From: Alcaligenaceae bacterium | GTDB taxonomy: Bacteria > Pseudomonadota > Gammaproteobacteria > Burkholderiales > Burkholderiaceae_B | DNA length: 64,000 nucleotides | Assembly: GCA_013416485.1 (NCBI GenBank) | Contig: JACCEO010000002.1 | Coordinates: 186,001 to 250,000 of the forward strand | Reading direction: 5' to 3' | Part shown: in pieces, positions 17,544-28,049 of the stretch | Layout of the letters: every line of letters begins with the position of its first letter | How positions within the stretch are numbered: position 1 is the first letter of the stretch | Made by a program: the position numbers and the translations under genes | The notes under the pieces: model-generated | What the model was told of the DNA's origin: nothing | The model's database searches: none | What the model saw: the letters and a program-made list of their open reading frames with translations, nothing else

Positions 17544-19318
17544 TCTGCCGATGACTGCTGCAAGCGCCACATTTTTGCATAGTGTCCGTTCTGGGCCAAC
17601 AACGCACTATGGGTCCCCCTTTCAGCGACCTTGCCCTGCTCCATTACCATGATTTCATCCGCATCGACTATGGTGGATAAACGATGGGCAATAATCAAGG
17701 TGGTGCGTTCCTTAGAGATCTGCAGTAGTTCGTCTTGAATTGCCCTTTCGGTATGACTATCCAAGGCACTGGTCGCTTCATCAAAGATCAAAATAGGCGG
17801 GTTTTTCAGTAAGGTACGGGCAATAGCTACCCTTTGTTTTTCACCTCCTGATAATTTCAGCCCGCGCTCACCTACTTGTGTCTGATACCCTTCTGGCAAG
17901 CCCATGACAAAATCATGAATGCTGGCTGCCTTGGCAGCAGCAATAATTTCTTCCTGTGTCGCAGTGGGATCCCCATAGGCAATATTATACAAAATACTGT
18001 CATTAAACAGCACCGTGTCCTGAGGCACTATACCTATATGATGACGCAGGCTGCTTTGGGTCAAATCTCGGATATCTATACCATTAATTGTGATTTTCCC
18101 ACTGCTGACGTCATAAAACCGGAACAACAAACGCGATAAGGTGGATTTCCCTGCTCCTGACGCCCCTACGACAGCTAAGGTTTTTCCTGCTGGTATAAAA
18201 AAACTGACATCCGACAGAATTTTTCGGTTGGTCTCATAGGAAAAATCCACGTGTTCAAAACCTATGCTGGCAGCCTGAGTCTCTAGTGTAGTGGCGTTGT
18301 CGCTATCTGCTACCTCTTGGCCTTGTTCCAACAAGCCAAACATACGCTCCATGTCAGCTAATGCATGCTTGATCTCGCGATACACAAAGCCCAGAAAATT
18401 CAAGGGAGCATATAGTTGGGTCAAATAGGCAGATACCAGAACCACATCACCAACGGTCATGGTTTTTTCAACCACGCCACTGGCAGACAGCCACAACAAT
18501 GCCGTGACACCTACTGTAATAATAGCGCCCTGCCCCATATTCAGGAAATTTAAAGACACCTGATTCTTAACAGCAGAATCCACCCAGCGCCCTAGGTTTT
18601 TATCGTAGCGATTTAGCTCCCAGGCTTCGTTGCTAAAGTATTTAACGGTTTCATAATTTAGCAAAGCATCGATGGCTCGGCTATTGGCCTGACTATCCAG
18701 TTCATTCATACTGCGCCGATACGCCATACGCTTTTCCGTCACTACCAAGGTAAATACGATATAAGCCGCTATCGTGCCCAGGGTAACAACAGCGAATAAA
18801 AAGTCGTAGCGCCACAGTAGTATTGCCGCCACCATGCTAATTTCCAGCAAGGTGGGCAAGATATTGAACACCATGAAGTTCAATAAGAAGCCTATGCCTT
18901 TAGTACCGCGTTCAATATCGCGGCTAAGCCCTCCGGTATGCCTTTGCATGTGAAAGCGCAACGACAAGGAAAACAAATGTTCGAACAGCTTGGTGGCTAT
19001 GCGCTGTATAGACCCCTGAGTAACACGCGCAAATAAAGCATCACGCAGCTCACCAAACACACTAGAAGCCAAACGAGCAAAGCCATAGCCCACCAAGGCA
19101 GCCAGCGGTAAGGCCAATAAGGTAGCAGGGACACTTAACTGATCGACAATATCTTTAAGGTATAAGGGCAATAACACACTGGCCACTTTGGCCGCGATCA
19201 AACACCCTAATGCAATAATTACCCGCCACTTAAACTGCCATACATAAGGCAGTAGCGATTTCAGGGTGTGCAAATCATTGCGCGTAACTGCCGGACGGCG
19301 TTTAGTAACAGGAGTCAT
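17540..19318 (-). CDS. atm1: Atm1-type ABC exporter (membrane domain and ATPase in one chain)
   Basis: A 592-residue half-transporter. About six membrane segments lie in residues 25-310. The ATPase domain has Walker A GASGAGKS (385-392), signature LSGGEKQR and Walker B LIFDEATSALD. The phrase NYETVKYFSNE (~221-231) is characteristic of the Atm1/ABCB7/HMT1 branch. Members export glutathione-linked compounds, in mitochondria for cytosolic Fe-S assembly and in bacteria also for metal tolerance. Its place directly upstream of the suf operon fits a role linked to Fe-S or thiol metabolism; that link is inference. Confidence 0.9.
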   Translation of the reverse strand: MTPVTKRRPAVTRNDLHTLKSLLPYVWQFKWRVIIALGCLIAAKVASVLLPLYLKDIVDQLSVPATLLALPLAALVGYGFARLASSVFGELRDALFARVTQGSIQRIATKLFEHLFSLSLRFHMQRHTGGLSRDIERGTKGIGFLLNFMVFNILPTLLEISMVAAILLWRYDFLFAVVTLGTIAAYIVFTLVVTEKRMAYRRSMNELDSQANSRAIDALLNYETVKYFSNEAWELNRYDKNLGRWVDSAVKNQVSLNFLNMGQGAIITVGVTALLWLSASGVVEKTMTVGDVVLVSAYLTQLYAPLNFLGFVYREIKHALADMERMFGLLEQGQEVADSDNATTLETQAASIGFEHVDFSYETNRKILSDVSFFIPAGKTLAVVGASGAGKSTLSRLLFRFYDVSSGKITINGIDIRDLTQSSLRHHIGIVPQDTVLFNDSILYNIAYGDPTATQEEIIAAAKAASIHDFVMGLPEGYQTQVGERGLKLSGGEKQRVAIARTLLKNPPILIFDEATSALDSHTERAIQDELLQISKERTTLIIAHRLSTIVDADEIMVMEQGKVAERGTHSALLAQNGHYAKMWRLQQSSAD

Positions 19319-19385
19319 CGGTACTTTTCATGGTTCAAACAGCGAATACAATAACATCGTATGACCTGCATCAACCGGAGTGCTC

Positions 19386-20942
19386 ATGGCGGTTTCCCCT
19401 TTAAGCTGTAATACCTTGCTGGCTCGCTGCGCCAAAAGCGATCAAGCCGCATTTTTTCAGTTGTACCAACACGAAGCACCCAGCATGCTGGCACTGGCGA
19501 CCCATATGCTGGGTAAACGCCTAGATGCAGAAAACCTGGTCCGTGACACCCTAATCCTTATCTGGAAAAACGCCGATGCCTGGGATGCGGATACCGGTAC
19601 CGCACGTGCCTGGATGCATAGCATCTTGCGTTACCGTGCTTTGCAATACCTTGCCAAAGGAGGACGCCAGCAAGCGGCCAGCATTGCCCGAATCAGAAAC
19701 CTGAAAAACAGCCAAGCTAGCGGACTCATGGCGGCCTCGACCTTTTCCAGTACCTTAAGCACCCTAGGGGAAAACCAACGTCACCCATTGTTGATGGCGT
19801 TTTATCAAGCTTGCACCTACCCACAAATGGAGCAGGCATTACAACAAAGTCCTGCACAACTTAAAAAAAATCTACAACTAGGTTTACTGGCACTGGCGCC
19901 GGCGGTATTGGGATGGACAGATCACCCCACAGATCGCACCCTATTAATTGCTGAATACACCCTGGGTGTATTGAATCCTGCAGAAACAGCACAGGCACAA
20001 CGCTTTCTGGGTAGCGACCCACAGGCTCTGATAGATGCTTTGAAGTGGGAACAGGCCTTACTGGAGTTAACCGACCGTTTAGCCCCTGCCCAACTTTCAG
20101 ATGCACTATGGGAGGACATCGCCCTATCCTTGGGCATAAATGCCAGCCATCTTGCTGCGTACCCGCTGCCTTTACGGCCAGAACAAGCCGTTTTCGATCA
20201 CAGTACACCAGCCCAGCAGACATACACCGCAGCTCCTGTCGCGGTAACAACGGCTTCCCCCGCGATAACCGCCTCCAAACCTATAGCCCCCCCAACAGAG
20301 CCCATAGCCACTTTCACGGCAACGAACATCCCCGATAGCATATCGGCAACCACAACAGCATCAACACCCCCTAAGCCTCCCTCAGCACTGGTCAATACCA
20401 CGTCAGCCAACACGGAAAAAGCTCAGGCGAAGCAGCGTCTACACCCACAGCACCTAGTCCTTGCCGCTGGACTGATCGCCATTGCCATCATAGCCAGCCG
20501 CCTGATTCCTAGTGTGCCAACAGCTCCACCCATTACGGTGTTGGCAGTTGCCCCAACCCTAGCCGCCATATTGCAAGCACCAGGGCATAGCTCTACCCCC
20601 GCTTGGGTAGTGACCATAAGCCCTCAAGGCGATGTGCTATTGCACCCTCGTGTACAGACTGAGGTCCCCGAACGGGCCAGCGTACAGCTATGGACATACA
20701 GTCCAAGCCAGCCCAAACCGCGTTCACTAGGATTAATAGACCCCAACCTGCCGGTCACTGTACCAGCCAGCCTAATAGGGGTCATAGACGACGATCAAAT
20801 GTTTGAAATGACTCAAGAGCCCGAGGGTGGCTCAGCCAGCGCCGAGCCTAGCGGGCCTGTGTTGTTTATAGGCCAATTGGTCACCTTCGGTCAGGCCATG
20901 CCTGTCCCACAGGCTGATGCTGATAACAACACCAGTTTGTAA
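19386..20942 (+). CDS. Fused ECF sigma factor and RskA-like transmembrane anti-sigma factor
   Basis: A 518-residue single chain from ATG 19386 (CGGAG five bases upstream; a GTG two codons earlier is possible). Residues ~20-93 match sigma region 2 (QAAFFQLYQHEAPSMLALA, AENLVRDTLILIWKNADAWD, ARAWMHSILRYRALQYL). Residues ~123-170 are a weak region 4. Residues ~182-250 match the RskA anti-sigma domain (LIAEYTLGVLNPAE, WEDIALSLG). A Pro/Thr-rich linker (~262-350), one membrane segment (~356-375) and an RskA C-terminal domain follow (VQLWTYSP, RSLGLIDPN, EPEGGSASAEPSGPVLFIG). Normally these are two adjacent genes. Region 4 and the -10 reading helix look degenerate, so it may not work as a free sigma factor. 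Confidence 0.82.
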   Translation: MAVSPLSCNTLLARCAKSDQAAFFQLYQHEAPSMLALATHMLGKRLDAENLVRDTLILIWKNADAWDADTGTARAWMHSILRYRALQYLAKGGRQQAASIARIRNLKNSQASGLMAASTFSSTLSTLGENQRHPLLMAFYQACTYPQMEQALQQSPAQLKKNLQLGLLALAPAVLGWTDHPTDRTLLIAEYTLGVLNPAETAQAQRFLGSDPQALIDALKWEQALLELTDRLAPAQLSDALWEDIALSLGINASHLAAYPLPLRPEQAVFDHSTPAQQTYTAAPVAVTTASPAITASKPIAPPTEPIATFTATNIPDSISATTTASTPPKPPSALVNTTSANTEKAQAKQRLHPQHLVLAAGLIAIAIIASRLIPSVPTAPPITVLAVAPTLAAILQAPGHSSTPAWVVTISPQGDVLLHPRVQTEVPERASVQLWTYSPSQPKPRSLGLIDPNLPVTVPASLIGVIDDDQMFEMTQEPEGGSASAEPSGPVLFIGQLVTFGQAMPVPQADADNNTSL

Positions 20943-20946
20943 GGTA

Positions 20947-22332
20947 TCAACACTCCACCACATTCACTGCCAAGCCGCCACGTGATGTTTCCTTGTATTT
21001 GGTGCGCATATCGGCCCCGGTCTGGCGCATGGTTTCGATTACGGCATCCAGCGATACATGATGTATGCCATCTCCGTGCAAAGCCAGCCTGGCGGCATTG
21101 ATTGCTTTGACTGCCCCCATTGCATTACGTTCTATGCAGGGAATTTGAACCAGACCACCTATGGGGTCACAGGTCAGGCCCAAGTTATGCTCCATACCTA
21201 TTTCTGCTGCATTTTCAACCTGAGTTGGTGAGCCACCCAAGACTGCGGCCAGCCCAGCCGCGGCCATAGAACACGCCACACCGACCTCACCTTGACAACC
21301 AACTTCCGCCCCTGAAATAGAAGCATTCTTTTTATACAAAAAACCTATCGCAGCAGCCGTCAAGAGGAAGTCCTCGATGCCTAGTTCAGAAGCGCCAGGG
21401 ATAAAGCTCTGGTAGTAACGTAAAACAGCGGGGATCAAGCCTGCCGCACCGTTAGTGGGTGCAGTCACCACACGACCGTTGGCAGCATTTTCTTCGTTCA
21501 CAGCCATAGCGTACACATTGACCCAATCTAGTGCATTCAGGGCGTCTTTATTCGTCGTGTTACGCAATAAATCACGGTACAACACAGGAGCCCTACGCCT
21601 AACTTTCAACCCGCCAGGCAGGAGCTGATCGGCCTGGTCATTATTTATGCCGCACCCCCTGTCTATACAATCATTCATGACCTGCGCAATGTGCAATACA
21701 CCTTGGCGTAGTTGGTCAGATGATTGAAAAATGGCTTCGTTGGCACGCATGATATCTGCTACTGATAAGCCAGTCGCTGCACACAATGCCAACAGTTCGC
21801 GACCATTCTCAAAAGGATGGGGTACAGAGTCATTCTGAGGTACAGTTTCGTCAGTATCGATAGAGTCCAGCGCGCGTATAAAACCACCACCGATAGACAC
21901 ATATCGTTCAGACATAACGGTAGCACCCTGCTGGTCAAATGCCGTGAACCGCATGCCATTGGGGTGTTCAGACAAAGGCCGGATGCGAAAACTAAAGTTT
22001 TTATCGGGATTGAAAGTTATTGCGTGTTGATCCCACAACAGCAACTGCTGTGCTGCGCGCACTTTTTCCATGATGCTAGCTATCTCGCTGGGGATTACGG
22101 TATCTGGCGCATAGCCTTGTAAACCCAGCATAATGCCCATATCTGTGCCGTGTCCTCGTCCTGTCTCGGCCAATGAACCATATAAATCAACCTTTAGCGT
22201 TGCCACCTGTGGTAATAGCCGTCGCTCATGTAGGTTACGCGCAAAATTACGTGCGGCACGCATAGGGCCCACGGTATGGGAACTGGATGGACCTATGCCT
22301 ACTTTGAAAACATCAAAAACCGATAATGTCAT
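20947..22332 (-). CDS. sdaA: L-serine ammonia-lyase (iron-sulfur type)
   Basis: A 461-residue enzyme from ATG 22332 ([20 protein letters not shown]), the family's usual length; an upstream start at 22365 adds 11 unconserved residues. It converts L-serine to pyruvate and ammonia using a 4Fe-4S cluster. The beta domain ([13 protein letters not shown]) precedes the alpha domain, with likely cluster cysteines in [12 protein letters not shown] and [21 protein letters not shown]. It is 63 bases downstream of an AraC-type gene on the same strand. It converges with the sigma/anti-sigma gene with only four bases between the stops. Confidence 0.95.
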   Translation of the reverse strand: MTLSVFDVFKVGIGPSSSHTVGPMRAARNFARNLHERRLLPQVATLKVDLYGSLAETGRGHGTDMGIMLGLQGYAPDTVIPSEIASIMEKVRAAQQLLLWDQHAITFNPDKNFSFRIRPLSEHPNGMRFTAFDQQGATVMSERYVSIGGGFIRALDSIDTDETVPQNDSVPHPFENGRELLALCAATGLSVADIMRANEAIFQSSDQLRQGVLHIAQVMNDCIDRGCGINNDQADQLLPGGLKVRRRAPVLYRDLLRNTTNKDALNALDWVNVYAMAVNEENAANGRVVTAPTNGAAGLIPAVLRYYQSFIPGASELGIEDFLLTAAAIGFLYKKNASISGAEVGCQGEVGVACSMAAAGLAAVLGGSPTQVENAAEIGMEHNLGLTCDPIGGLVQIPCIERNAMGAVKAINAARLALHGDGIHHVSLDAVIETMRQTGADMRTKYKETSRGGLAVNVVEC

Positions 22333-22395
22333 GACATGCCTTGTTGATCCAACACAAGCAATCACTATAGCGCGAGTTAGGACAAGTTCAAGCAG

Positions 22396-23199
22396 TCACG
22401 TTGAAGACCAGCGCATAACACCCTGAGTCGTTAAACTATCTGCACCTGAACTACACCTGTAAGCGACAGGAGTAAGACCCGTAACCTCGTGGAAAGCCTC
22501 GGAAAATTGTACGACGCTGGCATACCCTAGTGCTACGGCAATAGCAGCAATATCCAAAGAGCTTTGCAGCAATAGGCGCTGCGCATTACGTATGCGCTCT
22601 TGCGTCAAAAACTCGGATATGGTGATCCCTTGGCTAGCGTAAAACATATCGTCCAGTTCAATTCGCTCAACCTTCAGGGTAGTAGCAACATGCTCAGCCG
22701 CATCCTCTTTGGCATGGTGAGCAGATAAATGCTTTTTAGCTGCCCTAATCAGGTCCTGGTCATTTGCCACACTATGGATACCAGAGGGCAGCACATCCTC
22801 TGGGAAAGCCAAACCATAATGTATTCGCCGTGCTTGTACCCAGGTACGCAATTCGACTGGCGATAAAGGCGCTATCCTGAAATTATTTATATCAGTACTC
22901 AAGCTGGCACACCACACCCTTACAGGTTCAGTATCAGCACAAATAAACAAAATTGGTACAGGTGCCGTCAAGGGATGAGCTTTTACAGCATGCAGCATAT
23001 CCCGCTCGACGCGCGATGCCTCTTCGACATTAAATATAAGTAGGTCTGGCACCAGGTTGTGGAGATTGCTACCATCGGTGTCTATAGTCACCTCTAGGCC
23101 GTCGGCTTGTAAGGCGTCAACTGCCCAGCTCAAACGCTCTGGGCGTGTAATCAATAATGAAATACGATGGGTAGACGAAATCTGAAGCGCAAAAGACAT
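22396..23199 (-). CDS. AraC-family regulator with pseudo-receiver N-terminus
   Basis: A 267-residue protein. Residues ~10-125 follow an alternating beta-alpha receiver-like pattern (ISLLITRPERLSWAVDAL, VPDLLIFNVEE, APVPILFIC). The phospho-acceptor position is Asn57 and no acidic pocket is visible. Residues ~160-252 form the AraC double helix-turn-helix (DDMFYASQGITISEFLTQER, LDIAAIAVALGYASVVQFSE, FHEVTGLTPVAYR). It probably regulates without phosphorylation. Nearest target by position is sdaA, 63 bases downstream on the same strand; that is inference. Confidence 0.85.
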   Translation of the reverse strand: MSFALQISSTHRISLLITRPERLSWAVDALQADGLEVTIDTDGSNLHNLVPDLLIFNVEEASRVERDMLHAVKAHPLTAPVPILFICADTEPVRVWCASLSTDINNFRIAPLSPVELRTWVQARRIHYGLAFPEDVLPSGIHSVANDQDLIRAAKKHLSAHHAKEDAAEHVATTLKVERIELDDMFYASQGITISEFLTQERIRNAQRLLLQSSLDIAAIAVALGYASVVQFSEAFHEVTGLTPVAYRCSSGADSLTTQGVMRWSST

Positions 23200-23302
23200 A
23201 AAAAACTAAGTAGGTAATTATGCTGAATGACCAGCAAGAATGTAACTACAATAGAATCCAAAAGTGGTTATGTCTATGTTTTTTAGTGCTTTTTTACTAT
23301 GC

Positions 23303-23339
23303 TTGACAGTTTAATAGGGCAAAATACGATGTAGATCAA
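23303..23339. promoter_or_regulatory. Two overlapping promoter-like sequences in the araC-merR gap
   Basis: On the minus strand TTGATC (23334-23339) and TATTAA (23311-23316) are 17 bases apart and point at the AraC gene. On the plus strand a perfect TTGACA (23303-23308) and TACGAT (23325-23330) are 16 bases apart and point into the 3' end of the merR-type gene. They share the same DNA, so both cannot be used at once. Neither is confirmed. Confidence 0.35.
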
Positions 23340-23359
23340 GAATGGTAAAGATAAACGTC

Positions 23360-23740
23360 TTATTCGGCGATAGCCTGGACCAACATTTTCTTGATGGAAG
23401 TCAAATCATTACGCAAAGCTTGCAGCTCAAGACCAGTTAAACGTACAGCAGCATCCTGATCATGAGGGATATCGTTACCATCGCCTAGCCGATTGCGTGC
23501 GCCACTAATGGTAAAACCTTGTTCGTACAGTAAATCACGTATACGTCGTATCAATAACACTTCATGATGCTGATAATAGCGTCGATTCCCGCGCCGCTTA
23601 ACCGGCTTAAGCTGGGTAAATTCTTGTTCCCAATACCGCAATACATGTGGTTTCACACAGCAAAGCTCGCTGACTTCACCTATGGTGAAGTAACGTTTTG
23701 CGGGTATAGGAGGAAGGACGGGAGTAGCGCTAGAGCTCAT
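23360..23740 (-). CDS. MerR-family transcriptional regulator
   Basis: A 126-residue protein from ATG 23740; a TTG two codons upstream is the alternative. The MerR winged helix covers ~15-85 (KRYFTIGEVSELCCVKPHVLRYWEQEF, RRGNRRYYQHHEVLLIRRIRDLLYEQGFTISGAR). A short C-terminal helix (~95-126) is the likely dimer coil. No ligand-binding domain or metal-binding Cys cluster follows. Its place after ihfA is the conserved location of this family in betaproteobacteria. Targets are unknown. Confidence 0.88.
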   Translation of the reverse strand: MSSSATPVLPPIPAKRYFTIGEVSELCCVKPHVLRYWEQEFTQLKPVKRRGNRRYYQHHEVLLIRRIRDLLYEQGFTISGARNRLGDGNDIPHDQDAAVRLTGLELQALRNDLTSIKKMLVQAIAE

Positions 23741-23820
23741 GTACAAGTATGCCGGTTAATAAACAACAGGTAGAACACAACGACGATAGCATAAGACCAA
23801 TTGAAAAACAGGTATTGATC

Positions 23821-24144
23821 TTAGGCGTTAGCTGTTGTAACTGGAAGGCCAGCCTGCTCGACTACTGCTTTGAGTTTTTGGCTAGCATGAAAAGTCACCA
23901 CCCTGCGCGCTGCAATAGGGATGACCTCACCTGTTTTAGGGTTACGTCCAGGCCGCGGCGGTTTGTCGCGCACCTGAAAGTTACCAAAGCCAGAAAGCTT
24001 GACTTCAGTCCCACCAGCCAGGGTATCGCGAATTTCCTGAAAGAAGGTATCAACAATATCTTTGGACTCACGCTTGTTCAACCCAACCTGCTCAAATAGC
24101 AGTTCAGCCAGTTCGGCTTTGGTCAATGTACGATCTATAGTCAT
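23821..24144 (-). CDS. ihfA: Integration host factor alpha subunit
   Basis: A 107-residue DNA-bending protein from ATG 24144 with AAGGAA upstream. It shows the HU/IHF fold: [21 protein letters not shown], the beta arm [22 protein letters not shown] with the intercalating Pro, and [18 protein letters not shown]. It forms a heterodimer with IHF-beta and acts in nucleoid structure, transcription and recombination. It follows pheT by 14 bases, as in most proteobacteria. Confidence 0.96.
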   Translation of the reverse strand: MTIDRTLTKAELAELLFEQVGLNKRESKDIVDTFFQEIRDTLAGGTEVKLSGFGNFQVRDKPPRPGRNPKTGEVIPIAARRVVTFHASQKLKAVVEQAGLPVTTANA

Positions 24145-24158
24145 GCTGTTATTCCTTG

Positions 24159-26567
24159 TTAGGTGCGCGCGCGTACGCCATGAGCGGTTACCAATGCTTG
24201 CAACAACGTAGTCATACAGCGCTCTACGGTTGCATCGTCCAAGGTAGCAGCAGGATTTTGCAGCCAAAACCGCAAGGCCATACTTTTCTCAGTGCCGCCA
24301 CCTTTTTGATCGCGCCACACATCAAATAGCTTGATATCTTTGACAATCGCCAAACTGGCGTCAGCTGCTATGGCCGACTTCAGTGCAGTCAATAAGTCAT
24401 CATAGCTAGTATCAACCGCTGCCCATACCGCCAAGTCACGTATCGCTACGGGTTGGCGCGAGAGTTCGGTGGGTGCCGGCATGTCTACCACTGAAATCGC
24501 ATCCAGATCGACTTCAAACACGACAGGAGCATGGGTTAAGTCCTGTTGCTGAGCCCAACGTGGGTGCAGCTCACCTAACCAGCCTATGTCCTTGCCTTGC
24601 AGCTGTAAACGCGCCGCGCGGCCTGGATGCAGCGCTGGATGGGTATCCGCTATGCAATGTAATTGATGAGCACGATTGCCTAACAACGACTCCAGGTCTT
24701 GCTTGACGTCGTAGAAGTCTACAGGACGTGTAGTGACTCCCCACTGCTCTTCAAAAGCTGGGCCCCAGGCCATACCGGCTAAACGCTGCGGTTGAGCCAC
24801 ACCCGCCACGGTAAGGTCGGAATCATCTACGCTGGTGTCACGGCTAAACACGCGACCAATTTCAAAAACCCGCACACGTGTTTGTTTGTGCTGAGCATTA
24901 TGAACCACATTATCCAACAAGCTACCAATAAGGCTAGAACGCATTACAGCCAATTGGCTGGCAATCGGGTTTAACAAACGTATAGGATCATTATTGCCGG
25001 CATAATCACGCTCCCAAGACTCTTCCACAAAAGTGAAGTTGATCACTTCTTGATAATCCAGGCTCGCCATACGGGCACGCAACACATGTGGTCCGCGCAG
25101 GACCTCAGGGACACCCAGGATTTTACTAATCGCCTTAGGCGGTACATCAGGGATGCGCTCGAAACCATAGACCCTGGCAACTTCTTCGATCAGGTCTTCT
25201 TCGATAAATAAATCAAAGCGGTAGCTGGGTGGCGTGACAATAAAAACACCACCTTCCTGGGTGTAAGACAAACCCAATCGGGTAAAAATACTGGCAACCT
25301 CATCAGCCGATACTGCGACGCCCAAAACCTTATGGCAACGAGATAAACGCATGCGCACGGGTTCGCGAGCGGGTAGTTTTACGGTTACTTCATCTAAGGG
25401 TCCGACTTGCCCACCGCAAATATCAACCAACATGCGTGTCATAAGTTCCAGGTGCTGAGGTATGGATTCAAAATCGACTCCACGCTCAAAACGATGGCTG
25501 GCTTCTGAACCAAACTTAAATCGACGCGAACGGCCCATGATGGCTTCAGGCCACCAGTAAGCCCCCTCTAAATAAATATTGGTGGTGTCCAGTGTGACAG
25601 CGCTGGCATCCCCACCCATAATCCCTGCCAAACTGGTAGGCACGCCACCTGTAGTAATCACACCCACCTGTGAATCCAAGGTAACAGTTTGGCCATTCAG
25701 TAATTCCAACTGTTCACCCTCTTGACCCCAGCGCACGGTTAATTCACCCTGCAGCTTATCCAGATCAAACACATGGGTAGGCCTGCCCATTTCCAGCATG
25801 ATGTAGTTGGAAATATCCACCAAAGCAGAAATAGAACGCTGACCCGCGCGCTCTAGACGAGTTTTCATCCAGGCTGGAGTGGCAGCACGTGCATTAACAC
25901 CACGTATCACACGACCCGCAAAACGCCCACATAGATCAGGTGCCTGGATATCGACAGGCAAACGTTCATCCAGAGTCACTGGGACTGCTTGAAATTCGGG
26001 CAAGGTCAGCGGTGTACCCGTCAAGGCAGCCACTTCACGCGCCACACCCATGATGGACAGGCAATCAGCACGGTTAGGTGTGAGCTTAAGTTCGAAGATG
26101 GTGTCGTCCAGATCCAAGGCCTGGCGTAGACACTGGCCAACTACAGCGCTGTCTTCCAACTCCAGCAAACCAGCATGGTCTTCAGACAATCCCAGTTCGC
26201 GGGCGGAACACAGCATACCAGCCGATTCCACACCGCGCATTTTTGCAGTACCGATTTCCATACCGCCAGGCAACACCGCGCCCACACGGGCCAAAGGCAC
26301 TTTGATGCCAACCGCCGCATTCGGAGCGCCACAAACGATTTGCAAAGTTTGACCAGAGCCGTCATCAACCTGACAAACACGCAGTTTATCGGCGTCAGGG
26401 TGAGGAGCGATGCTAAGTATATGGGCCACCACGATGCCACTGAACGGCGGAGCCGCTGGACTGGTTTCCTCGACCTCGAGACCGGCCATCGTCAGACGGT
26501 GCGACAAGGCCTGGGTGTCCAGGTCAGGATTTACAAGGGTGCGTAGCCAGGATTCAGGAAATAGCAT
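24159..26567 (-). CDS. pheT: Phenylalanyl-tRNA synthetase beta subunit
   Basis: An 802-residue subunit of normal length. Residues ~40-150 are the EMAP/OB-type tRNA-binding domain ([22 protein letters not shown]). B3/B4 editing and B5 domains follow ([41 protein letters not shown]). The C-terminal FDX anticodon-binding domain ends the chain ([21 protein letters not shown]). With PheS it charges tRNA-Phe as an alpha2-beta2 tetramer. It starts 15 bases after pheS. Confidence 0.97.
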   Translation of the reverse strand: MLFPESWLRTLVNPDLDTQALSHRLTMAGLEVEETSPAAPPFSGIVVAHILSIAPHPDADKLRVCQVDDGSGQTLQIVCGAPNAAVGIKVPLARVGAVLPGGMEIGTAKMRGVESAGMLCSARELGLSEDHAGLLELEDSAVVGQCLRQALDLDDTIFELKLTPNRADCLSIMGVAREVAALTGTPLTLPEFQAVPVTLDERLPVDIQAPDLCGRFAGRVIRGVNARAATPAWMKTRLERAGQRSISALVDISNYIMLEMGRPTHVFDLDKLQGELTVRWGQEGEQLELLNGQTVTLDSQVGVITTGGVPTSLAGIMGGDASAVTLDTTNIYLEGAYWWPEAIMGRSRRFKFGSEASHRFERGVDFESIPQHLELMTRMLVDICGGQVGPLDEVTVKLPAREPVRMRLSRCHKVLGVAVSADEVASIFTRLGLSYTQEGGVFIVTPPSYRFDLFIEEDLIEEVARVYGFERIPDVPPKAISKILGVPEVLRGPHVLRARMASLDYQEVINFTFVEESWERDYAGNNDPIRLLNPIASQLAVMRSSLIGSLLDNVVHNAQHKQTRVRVFEIGRVFSRDTSVDDSDLTVAGVAQPQRLAGMAWGPAFEEQWGVTTRPVDFYDVKQDLESLLGNRAHQLHCIADTHPALHPGRAARLQLQGKDIGWLGELHPRWAQQQDLTHAPVVFEVDLDAISVVDMPAPTELSRQPVAIRDLAVWAAVDTSYDDLLTALKSAIAADASLAIVKDIKLFDVWRDQKGGGTEKSMALRFWLQNPAATLDDATVERCMTTLLQALVTAHGVRART

Positions 26568-26582
26568 GATAAACCAACAAAA

Positions 26583-27605
26583 TTAACGGTTGAACTGGCG
26601 TAGGAAGCGCAAATCGCCTTCGAAGAACTGACGCAAATCGTTGACGCCATAGCGCAACATGGTCAGGCGTTCCAGTCCGGAGCCAAAAGCGAAGCCAATA
26701 TAACGTTCGGGATCTAGCCCAAAATTACGCACTACGTCGGGGTGCACCTGGCCAGAGCCGGATATTTCCAACCAACGTCCTTGGTTAGGCCCAGAGCTGA
26801 ACATCATATCGATTTCTGCTGATGGCTCGGTGAAGGGGAAGAAAGAAGGACGGAAACGGACAGTCAAGTCATCGGTTTCAAAAAACGCGCGCAAGAAGTC
26901 GGTATATACACCTTTTAGATCGGCGAAAGAGATGTCTTCGGCAATCCATAAACCTTCGACCTGGTGAAACATAGGCGAATGTGTTGCGTCGCTGTCGACC
27001 CGATAGGTACGCCCTGGCGCAATGACTTTGATGGGTGGTTTATGCTGGCGAGCGTAACGTACCTGCATAGGACTGGTATGCGTACGTAGCAACAGTGGTA
27101 AACCTTGATCGTCGTTCATATCGACATAAAAGGTATCTTGCATGGAACGCGCCGGATGGTTTTCCGGATTATTCAGTGCCGTGAAGTTAGTCCAGTCATT
27201 TTCAATTTCCGGGCCATCGGCCACATCGAAACCTATAGAACGAAAGATAGCTTCGACACGCTGCCAGGTTTGTATAACAGGGTGTATGCCACCATACGCC
27301 CTGCCCCGCCCCGGCAGGCTAACATCTATGGTTTCCGCCGCCAGACGCTTATCCAGTTCGGCCTGGACCAAAGCGGCCCGCCTGTCAGTTAACAAACCTT
27401 CGATTTGTTGTTTGATCTGGTTAATGCGTGCGCCTTCAGTTTTTTTCTGTTCAGGATCCAGCTTAGCCAGTCCTTTGAGCAAGGCGGTTAACGCACCTTG
27501 CTTACCCAGAAATTTTGCCTTGGCATTTTCCAGCGCAGCAGCATCAGTTGCCGCAGCAAATTGCTCTGTTGCCTGATTAATAAGGTCGGAAGCCGTAGAA
27601 GTCAT
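26583..27605 (-). CDS. pheS: Phenylalanyl-tRNA synthetase alpha subunit
   Basis: A 340-residue catalytic subunit from ATG 27605; an upstream in-frame start at 27653 adds unconserved residues. An N-terminal coiled coil (~1-90) precedes the class II core: [15 protein letters not shown], the motif 2 region [27 protein letters not shown], and motif 3 [23 protein letters not shown]. It lies 70 bases after rplT. Confidence 0.97.
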   Translation of the reverse strand: MTSTASDLINQATEQFAAATDAAALENAKAKFLGKQGALTALLKGLAKLDPEQKKTEGARINQIKQQIEGLLTDRRAALVQAELDKRLAAETIDVSLPGRGRAYGGIHPVIQTWQRVEAIFRSIGFDVADGPEIENDWTNFTALNNPENHPARSMQDTFYVDMNDDQGLPLLLRTHTSPMQVRYARQHKPPIKVIAPGRTYRVDSDATHSPMFHQVEGLWIAEDISFADLKGVYTDFLRAFFETDDLTVRFRPSFFPFTEPSAEIDMMFSSGPNQGRWLEISGSGQVHPDVVRNFGLDPERYIGFAFGSGLERLTMLRYGVNDLRQFFEGDLRFLRQFNR

Positions 27606-27674
27606 TTGTTGTTTATCCAAATGCAAACGGAGCCCATAGAGCCCCGTTTGCAATAATACTGAAATAGTTAGCGA

Positions 27675-28034
27675 TCAGGCATCCAGTGCAGACTTAGCCT
27701 GAGCAACTACCGCCGCAAAACCGGCTTTATCGTTTACAGCCATATCGGCAAGTACCTTACGGTCAAGTTCGATAGCAGCTTTTTTGGTGCCAGCGATAAA
27801 CACGCTGTAAGTAACACCTAGTTCACGACATGCTGCGTTGATGCGGGTAATCCACAGAGCGCGGAATGTGCGTTTTTTGTTGCGGCGATCGCGATAGGCA
27901 TATTGCCCAGCTTTCATGACCGCTTGTTTGGCAACCCGGAATACATTACCGCGGCGACCGCGATAACCTTTGGCTGCTTTAATGACTTTTTTGTGACGAG
28001 CGCGTGCGTTAACGCCGCGTTTTACGCGTGGCAT
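27675..28034 (-). CDS. rplT: 50S ribosomal protein L20
   Basis: A 119-residue, highly basic protein with the standard L20 sequence pattern ([59 protein letters not shown]). It binds 23S rRNA early in 50S assembly. In E. coli L20 also represses the rpmI-rplT message; whether that occurs here is not shown. It starts 15 bases after rpmI. Confidence 0.98.
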   Translation of the reverse strand: MPRVKRGVNARARHKKVIKAAKGYRGRRGNVFRVAKQAVMKAGQYAYRDRRNKKRTFRALWITRINAACRELGVTYSVFIAGTKKAAIELDRKVLADMAVNDKAGFAAVVAQAKSALDA

Positions 28035-28049
28035 AGTAGATCTCCGTTA

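Noticed and set aside
23200-23359. A tRNA gene next to the merR-type gene
   Set aside because: A tRNA is often found near ihfA-merR in related genomes, but no cloverleaf or TTCGA-type T-loop is present in this gap.
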